A stretch of 64,000 nt of DNA from Gnetum montanum (lineage: Eukaryota; Streptophyta; Gnetopsida; Gnetales; Gnetaceae): assembly GCA_015680685.1 (NCBI GenBank), contig MNCI01014752.1, positions 194,322 to 258,321 of the forward strand, read 5' to 3'. This document shows positions 57,630 through 64,000 of this stretch, in pieces; positions within the stretch are counted from its first letter, which is position 1, and every line of letters begins with the position of its first letter. A program made the position numbers and the translations under genes. Under the pieces are notes generated by a model. It was not told the DNA's origin, did not search any database, and worked only from the letters and a program-made list of their open reading frames with translations.

Positions 57630-58677
57630 AGTTGGAGTAGGTTCATTCCATAATTAAATCACCTTTAGTGCACTAAATCCAGATATTATGAAAAGAAAAA
57701 ATTATTTTCTAGAAAATAAGAAATATAACTAAATTTAATTAAAATTATCAGAAGATTACATTATGGTTCACACAACCCATAAGCATCTAGAAATCTATCA
57801 CACTCAAATGACATTATAGAGCATGAGGCTTTACAACCATACAATGGTTGTTCTCACTACAAGACACAACCAATAGAAATCTCTCCCACAACTCAGGACT
57901 AAGATCTCACTCTTACTGCATACAAGCTCTCTTCATACATATCAGCTTGTCCCTCTCTTCTAATGGATAAAGGCATACATAATTATAAAGTTTCAAAACC
58001 CTAGGAAGCTTTCTATTTGCCTCCCTAGATGTTTTCCACNCCAAAACCCTAGGAAGCTTTCTATTTGCCTCCCTAGATGTTTTCCACATAGATCTGGAGT
58101 CCTTTGGATGTTTCCCGATTGAAATGCCACATGAGAGCTTCTCTTCTTCATTGACATAGATGTCTCTTGTTTCATGTAGACGTCTCTTGTGAGAGTTCTA
58201 TTCTTAGGAGAAATGTATAGTATTTTTGGGAGATGTCTTCTCTGGATTGGAGATGTCTTTAAGGAAGTGTCTTTTATGAAAGTCCTACTCTTAGGAGAGA
58301 AGTATACTATTTTTAGTAAACATCTTCTTTGGACTAGAGACATTTACACTTTAAGGAAGATTTCTCTAGGGAGACATCTATCTTTTTTGGAAGACATCTC
58401 TTCTAAAGGTGCCAAAAATAAAAATGCTCATTTTTTTGTTGGAAGCCTCTGAATGCCTCCCAACAAGGTCCCATAGACCCTGGAACCCCCTGAACTCATC
58501 AAAATGAGCCAAAAACACCTTCAAGCATGACAAAACATCCAAGAAACATCATCATAAAAAATTGACACAAGAAGACACACAAACATAGGACACACTTGTC
58601 CAAGTATTCTTCAAGTGCAAAACCTACAAAAAAACTTGTAGGATGATCATAAGGAAATCAAAAGAGGTGTTCCTACA
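57630..58677 (-). repeat. E5 3' LTR
   Basis: It pairs with 62342-63360. On the plus strand it ends GAGGTGTTCCTACA. It contains many AGATGTCT/AGACATCT motifs (58140-58400). A single N at 58040 is flanked by a 46-bp repeat, probably an artefact. Confidence 0.88.
58040..58040. other. Single N flanked by a duplicated 46-bp sequence
   Basis: CAAAACCCTAGGAAGCTTTC through GATGTTTTCCAC occurs just before and again just after the N. The other LTR has this sequence once (62708-62752). This looks like an unmerged contig overlap. Confidence 0.85.
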
Positions 58678-58694
58678 CCAGCTCTCCCACCCTT
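58678..58694 (-). other. E5 polypurine tract
   Basis: The minus strand reads AAGGGTGGGAGAGCTGG, directly before TGTAGGAACACC of the LTR. Confidence 0.85.
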
Positions 58695-58919
58695 CAAAAG
58701 GTAAACTAATGTGAACAAGGGAGTAATGGTAGAAGTGATCCCCCACTCAACCAATTTGGTCTCATGGACCCATACAACATCATTAGTAGATTGATCCTCC
58801 CAATAGATTAAATATTCATGCCTCTTTATTCCATGAGTGCTAGAAGCTTCCCTTTACTTGAGTATGATTTTCTTCTTCTCCATTGAAGGCTTGGACTGAT
58901 CAATAGCCCTCTTCAACTC

Positions 58920-60092
58920 ATCAATGCTTTTTTATATGGTCTCCTCATCAATTATTCCATAATAGTACACAAGATCTAAAACATTAAACATAAAGAACTT
59001 ACCAACATCATTTGGTAAATCAATCTCAAAATCATTGTCCTTAATTTTAGCCTTGATTTTGAAAGGCCCAATCTTCTTAGCTTTTAATTTGGAGAAGTTA
59101 ATACCTCTCAACCACTTCTTCTTCAAGTGCATCCAAACCAAGTTATCAATAGCAAAATTAGGCTTCAACTTGCCCTCATTCCTCTTGAGGGCTCTCTCGT
59201 CAACCTTCTTCTCAAGATTTGAATTTACTTATGCATGGTGATCCCTCATCTCTTGCAAAAAATCAGCACTAAGTTAAGCTTCACCATCAAAGCCCTTCAA
59301 GGTGTCCACCATATTTGGACAAAACTCATAGTTCACCTCAAATGGGCTTTTTCCAATAGCAACATGAAAAACATTATTATATGAAAATTTAGCATGACAA
59401 AATAAGTTTTCCCACCTATTTGGCTGTTCATCACATAAACATCTTAATATGTTTAGCAAGGATTTATGCACCACCTCTATTTGGCCATTAGATTGTGGAT
59501 GATATGCATTAGGAAAATTCAACTTTGTTCTTGAAATCTTCCAAAGGGACCTCCAAAAATGACTTGTGAACTTGGAGTCTTTGTCATTAACAATATTCAA
59601 AGGAATAACATGCAACTTCACAACATGCTGGAAAAATAAATTTGCAACATGAGAGGCATCACTCAACTTCTTGCATGGAATAAAATATGCCATCTTGAAG
59701 AACTTTTCCATAATAATAAAAATTGCATCATTCCCAATCTTGGTCTTTGGGATATTACTTACAAAGTTCATTAACATACTCTCCCATGGACCTTTAGGAA
59801 TTGGTAAAGGCATATAGTGTCCATCCATACCTTTACCGCTTTTGAACTTTTGATATGTTAAGCACTCATTCATAAATTTTAAAACTTCATTTGTCATACT
59901 AGGCCAAAAATAGCACATACCCACAAGTTCCAATGTTTTATCCCTTCCCATATGACCTATCATGCCACTACAATGCTTTTCAAACAAAATCTTCTTCCTA
60001 AAATAACAATTAGGAATACATACCTTTCCATTCTTAAATAATAGTTCATCTTGAGTATGATAGTTTCTCCATTGGTTTATCTTATTCATCAA
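58920..60092 (-). pseudogene. E5 integrase, nearly intact core
   Basis: A 272-codon frame (60092-59274) holds the zinc module (KHCSGMIGHMGRDKTLEL and CLTYQK, with one Cys changed), then the core: WESMLMNFVSNIPKTKIGND (the first catalytic Asp, usually MDFV, is Asn), LNIVNDKDSKFTSHFWRSLW (second Asp) and YHPQSNGQIEVVHKSLLNIL (Glu). The frame ends at DTLKGFDGEA. The C-terminal domain is in the next frame (59168-58932): FAIDNLVWMHLKKKWLRGIN, KLKAKKIGPFKIKAKIKDND, FMFNVLDLVYYY. This is the best preserved protein of the element, but the missing Asp argues against activity. Confidence 0.9.
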
Positions 60093-60179
60093 TGGCTCCT
60101 TAAGACTCCTCCAAACCTACCCCAAATCAACATCATGATCATATAAAGAAGCAAGATCATCCATATCTTCCACATGAGG

Positions 60180-60771
60180 TACACTGAAATTTAGCACATG
60201 CATCCTAATAATGCATCAACTACCACATTGGATTTTTCACTTTCATGCTTTAACACAAAATTAAACTCTTGTAATTGTGCAATCCAGTACATGTGCTTTG
60301 CACTTAACTTCTTTTATGAGTTTAGAAATTGAAGTGCTTTGTGGTTCATCTTAAAGGTGAATTCTTTGGATAACAAGTAATGCCTTTAATGTTTGATTGC
60401 TTCAAGAATAGTGTATAACTCCTTCTCATATACCTGACTATTATCTTGTTCACTACCCTAGAATCAATGCACATCCTTCATTCATTACTATCCTTTTTTG
60501 GCACTAGCACCACTAGAACTACACAAGGTAAAATGGATTCCCTCATGAAGCCATGTTTAAGTAACCCCTCTACTTACCTTTGCAAATAAATCCTTTGATT
60601 TGGTGCCATCTAGTAAGCTCTCTTGTCTAGAATGGTAGAACTAGGAATGGAGTCAATCTGATGTTATACATTCCTCATCGATGGTAGTCCATCTAATTCC
60701 TCCTTGAACACCTTTGAAAATTTCTCCTTCAAACCTAGCACACTTGTAGGGCCTGCACATCATCATAGTTA
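60180..60771 (-). pseudogene. E5 RT N-terminal fragment joined to RNase H, RT core deleted
   Basis: From 60771 downward, LGLKEKFSKVFKEELDGLPS, HQIDSIPSSTILDKRAY, MAPNQRIYLQRQVEG and VVLVPKKDSNE, RMCIDSRVVNKI form the RT start. RNase H then follows at once near 60440: QVYEKELYTILEAIKH, RHYLLSKEFTFKMNHKALQF, YWIAQLQEFNFVLKHESEKS and NVVVDAL. The palm with F/YxDD, about 200 codons, is absent. The element cannot make reverse transcriptase. Confidence 0.85.
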
Positions 60772-60772
60772 N
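60772..60772. other. Single N, contig join
   Basis: This is the left edge of the 348-bp segment whose coding orientation is opposite to E5. Confidence 0.9.
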
Positions 60773-61120
60773 GCCCTATAAGATGCATTGGTTATGTAAA
60801 TATTTTTCCTAAGAGGTGAGTGAACAATGCATTTTGAAATTTAAAATTGGAAGTTTTCATGATGCTGTGAGGTGTGATGTGCTTCCAATAGATTGTGTTA
60901 ATGTAATTCTTGGTAGGCCTTGGAATTTTGACAATGGTGCTTAGTTTTATGGAGAAAGAAATATGTTTAGTGTTGTTAGACCTAATGGAGGCCATGATTT
61001 GATTCCTATGACAGCAAAATAAGTGAGGCAGCAAAGCTCACTTAATGCTTCCTTAATCCTTCTAGGAGACATGTAATACATTAAGGAACATGATGAAACT
61101 AGTATTGTTATTATGACAAT
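60773..61120 (+). pseudogene. pro: E5 protease fragment, in inverted orientation
   Basis: The plus strand encodes CDVLPIDCVNVILGRPWNFD and then FYGERNMFSVVRPNGGHDLI, the C-terminal half of the chromovirus-type protease (CDVLPMDxCxILLGRPW pattern). All other E5 domains are on the minus strand, and this piece lies exactly between two single Ns, at the place where protease belongs. It is therefore most likely a small contig placed backwards in scaffolding. A real inversion is possible but less likely. Confidence 0.8.
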
Positions 61121-61121
61121 N
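61121..61121. other. Single N, contig join
   Basis: This is the right edge of the inverted 348-bp segment. Confidence 0.9.
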
Positions 61122-62276
61122 CCCCTTGGTTTCCTTGTGAAGTAGACATTTCCATTGCTTATGTCCCCGTCCTCCACACTTGAAGCACTGAAATTTTGAT
61201 GAGCTACTACCTTAACCCTTACCTCCCTTTCTTAGGTCCTTCCTAGTTTTACCCTTCTCATCTTCTTTAGTCTTCTTATCTTGGCTACCCTCCTTGTCTT
61301 TATATTTGGATTTGAATCCCTTATCAAATCTAGATCCCTTCTCCTTACCCTTAGAAGTTTGTTTGCTCTTGTTTCCAAATCCACCTAATTTCTTCTTAGA
61401 CTTGAGTGCCAAATCATAAGTCTCATCAAGGGTTTGTGGCTTATAAAAGAATAACTCTTACTGGTACATCATTTTGAGTCCTCTTAAAAATATTGAAGCT
61501 TGCTCATACTTCTCCCAATTTACCTTAGCTTTATGGAATAGATCAGAAAATTTGATGTAGAATTCTTTGACATCTTTGTGACCTTGCCTTAGGAATTTAA
61601 ACTTCATAATGGTTTCTTGTCTTTGATGAGATTATTCAAATTTTCTTTTCAACTTGTATTTCATCATATCCTAATCTCTAATAGGTTGACTTTTTCATCT
61701 TTAATAACCCTGGGACTCCTTTTTCCATCATGTAGAAGTCATACCTTCTAATATAGATTTAGCAATAAGTATCCTTAAGTTATTTGGTAACTCTTCCAAT
61801 AGAAAATGCTTTTCAAGTACCTTTAGACAACTTGCAAAAGCATTAGTACCACCTACATCATTGAAAGTCTTCAACTCTACATATGGAAGTCTTCAAGCAT
61901 TTTTGAATGCTCTAGCAAGTCTTGCCTCATCTTCATCGTCAAGCTTGCTTATAGTATTAAGAACCATTGGAGCCCTTGGAGTTATTATTTGAGGAATAGG
62001 ATCCCCTCCCATTGAAATCCTTTGTTGATGGTTTTCTACACTCCCATAGTTGGATTAACATTCCTCTTCATCTACTTCATCTCCACCTAGCTGTGAAACT
62101 TCTTCATTTGGAAATACATGCTCTTCACCTCCATGTGTCAAGATATGGCTAGGACCAACTTTCCTATCCACCTTCACACTAATTTCATCCAATCAAAAAA
62201 CCATCATTTGGAAGGTTAACTTCATGCTTTCCATGTCATGATTTAGAGCCTGCACTTGTCTCTTCTTGGGTGCCAT
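61122..62276 (-). pseudogene. gag: E5 gag, decayed
   Basis: The ATG at 62276 opens MAPKKRQVQALNHDMESMKL. The middle has LPYVELKTFNDVGGTNAFAS, ANSILEGMT-like helices and FLRQGHKDVKEFYIKFSDLF. Near the end is a strongly basic region (ALKSKKKLGGFGNKSKQTSK, continuing Lys-rich to 61212), then a CCHC zinc knuckle, FQCFKCGGRGHKQWKC (C-x2-C-x4-H-x4-C), at 61185-61138. The frame shows several stops before the basic part. The layout is that of a chromovirus gag. Confidence 0.85.
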
Positions 62277-62317
62277 CTAAAATTGAAAAAATCCTCAATC
62301 AAAATCCAAGGAACAAT

Positions 62318-62341
62318 AAAACTACTCTTTGATAGTAATAA
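62318..62341 (-). other. E5 primer binding site, degenerate initiator tRNA-Met type
   Basis: After the LTR end (CTAGCA) the minus strand reads TTATTACTATCAAAGAG. It resembles TGGTATCAGAGC, the usual primer site of chromoviruses, at most positions. Confidence 0.5.
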
Positions 62342-63360
62342 TGCTAGAGCAAGTTCACTTCAAAATTAAATCACCTTCAGTGCACTAAATATAGATATTA
62401 TGAAAAGATAAAATTATTTGCTAGAAAATAAGAAAATTAGCTAACTTCAATTAAAATTATCAGATGATTACATTAGGGTTCACATAACCCACAACCATCC
62501 AAAAATCTATCATACTCAAACAATATTGTAGAGCATGAGGCTCTACAACCACACAATGGTTGTTCTCAATGTAAGATAGAACCAATAGAAATATCTCTCA
62601 CAATCCAAGACTGAGATCTTATACTTGCTACATACAAGCTCTCTTCTTGCACACCAACTCTCCCCTCTCTTCTCAAGGATGAAGCCATACATAATTATAA
62701 ATATTCGAAACCCTAGGAGCTTTCTATTTGCCTCTCTATATATTTTCCACACAAATTTGGAGTCCTTTGGATGTTTTCCAATTGAAATGTCATGTCAAAG
62801 CTTTTCTTCTTCATCGACATAGATGCCTATTATTTCATGTAGGCATCTCCTTTGAGAGATTTTTTTTAAGAGAGATGTCTACTATGGATTGGACATGTCT
62901 ACACTTTTGGGGAGATGTCTCTAAGGAGACATCTATCTTTTTGAGCATATGCATTCTATAAAATCCCTACACTTGGGAGAGATGTCTACTATTTTTAGTA
63001 GACATCTTCTTTGGACTAGAGACATCTGCACTTTAGGAAAGACATCTTTGGGGAGACATCTATCTTTTTGTGGAGATGTCTCTTCTAAAGGTGCCAAAAA
63101 TAAAAATGCTTGTTTTGATATCAGACACCTCCAAATGCCTTCGAACAGGTTCCCATAGAACCTATAACCCCTTGAACTCATTAAAATTAGTTAAAAACAC
63201 CTCCAAACATGCCAAAACATCCCAGAAATATCATCATCAAAAATTTACACAAGAAGACATACAAAAATAGGACACACTTATCGAAGTCTTCTTCAAGCAC
63301 AAAACCTACAAAAAGAACTTGTAGGATAATCACAAGGGAATCAGAAGAGGTGTTCCTATA
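62342..63360 (-). repeat. E5 5' LTR
   Basis: On the plus strand it starts TGCTAGAGCAAGTTC and ends GAGGTGTTCCTATA (final CA lost by a transition). It aligns with 57630-58677. Confidence 0.88.
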
Positions 63361-64000
63361 GCAAAAGTCTTAATAATTAAAAGAACAAGTAAAAAAAAAG
63401 TTTATTTTTGAATTTTTCTAACTCTGTAATCATAGTAAGCGCCATAGGTAATAATTAGAGAAAAAGTTTAAACAAAACCAAGGATCTGAGAAAGGAATAG
63501 GAACAACTAAAGATCTATTTAAATCCTTACATAAGATTAAGTAAATCTTTGATAATTGCAGATGGTTCCCAAAGATCTATAGTAGAAGAACCCTTACAAC
63601 ATGGAAGTAAAAGACTAAGGGATCAAGGAAGAGGATAAATTGGAGAACAAACACTGCAAGCAAAGAAGGAAGCTCAATCCTTTAGCATTCACCAATAGAA
63701 CCCTATCACAAAAAAAATCTATAGAGGTTGAGGTTGAAGCACCACTAGCTCCTAAGTAAGGATAGCACCTCATGCTGTTAGCAGAATCATCTAGGATATC
63801 CAAGATAAGTCCATCATGTCCACAATAATTATGGAACTAAATTTTGGACCATTCATGAAGTTTTATCTTGACAGCATTAGAACCCAACTCTAGGCTTCTC
63901 CTTTATGGCCAATCCTATCATGTAATGGTGAATGGTACATGGGAGAAGTATATCAATTATGGAAAAATAAACAAGATGATGCTACTATTATAATTGAAGG
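63361..64000. other. Unidentified right-edge sequence
   Basis: No clear gene. A weak coding-like stretch on the plus strand (about 63800-63990) reads ELNFGPFMKFYLDSIRTQL, then a stop, then NGEWYMGEVYQLWKNKQDDA. It could be the start of another decayed element or gene that continues beyond the window. Confidence 0.3.

Larger units (their letters stand above)
57630..63360 (-). mobile_element. E5: chromovirus-like Ty3/Gypsy element, deleted and with assembly faults
   Basis: On the minus strand it has a 5' LTR (63360-62342), a degenerate tRNA-iMet-type primer site, gag (62276-61122), a protease piece (in the wrong orientation, see 60773-61120), an RT N-terminal fragment fused to RNase H (60771-60180), integrase (60092-58920), a polypurine tract and the 3' LTR (58677-57630). 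The integrase sequence (LPIPKGPWESMLMNFVS) and the CCHC gag fit chromovirus-group Gypsy elements. A chromodomain was not identified. The flanking 5 bp (TGAGA and GCAAA) do not match, so the TSD is decayed or the ends are a base or two off. Confidence 0.85.

Noticed and set aside
57993-58343. Minus-strand frame with an internal repeat (FLGFW and GKHLGRQIES)
   Set aside because: The repeat comes from the duplicated sequence around the N in an LTR, so it is an assembly effect.

Overview
This window looks like nuclear DNA of a land plant with a large, repeat-filled genome. The evidence is plant-type Ty3/Gypsy retrotransposons of the Athila/Tat/Ogre group (tRNA-Asp-type primer sites, and one element with two RNase H domains), a chromovirus-like Gypsy element, GT-AG introns, and a decayed NLR-type leucine-rich-repeat gene. 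I cannot name the species. A gymnosperm or fern would fit, but the sequence does not decide this. The only plausible live host gene is the 3' end of an AIG1/FAR-17a-like membrane protein gene at the left edge (exons 1633-1711 and 2365-2523). No tRNA, rRNA or CRISPR array was found.

Layout: 1-6757 is the host gene end plus AT-rich noncoding DNA with small tandem duplications. 6763-29383 is element E1 (+), a Gypsy element with 5-bp target duplication GTTCA on both sides. E1 keeps gag and protease but has lost RT, RNase H and most of integrase by internal deletion. A second element, a Tat/Ogre-type Gypsy on the minus strand (11198-28230), is nested in E1. 29389-36844 is noncoding DNA with a solo LTR of the E1 family (31464-32329, TSD AAGGT) and a decayed LRR gene on the minus strand (about 34320-35840). 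36845-57444 is an old Gypsy element E4 (+). Its 5' LTR was hit by a Tat-family element that is now a solo LTR (36882-38613, TSD TCTAT), and its gag was hit by the complete element E2 (+, 40395-50346, TSD ATGAG). 57630-63360 is a chromovirus-like element E5 (-) with both LTRs, a deleted RT core and apparent assembly faults. 63361-64000 is unidentified.

The most unusual object is in the nested Tat element. Between its gag-protease block (27141-23420, minus) and its RT-RNase H-aRNase H-integrase block (17740-14289, minus) lies a 4.5-kb plus-strand, antisense gene of about nine exons (18579-23037). Most of its GT-AG intron phases match. It has a TATA-like box upstream, a basic NLS-like stretch and an acidic tail. 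Short tandem arrays flank it. Arrays before the RT ORF and after integrase share one core (GCTAGTTTAAGGTC followed by a GGAC half). A family of palindromes around GCTACGCTAC/GTAGCGTAGC recurs in the LTRs, in the introns of the antisense gene and between ORFs. I could not assign the antisense protein to a family.

Every element carries stop codons, frameshifts or catalytic substitutions, so none should be able to move on its own. The nesting gives a relative order: E4 is older than E2 and the Tat solo LTR, and E1 is older than the nested Tat element.
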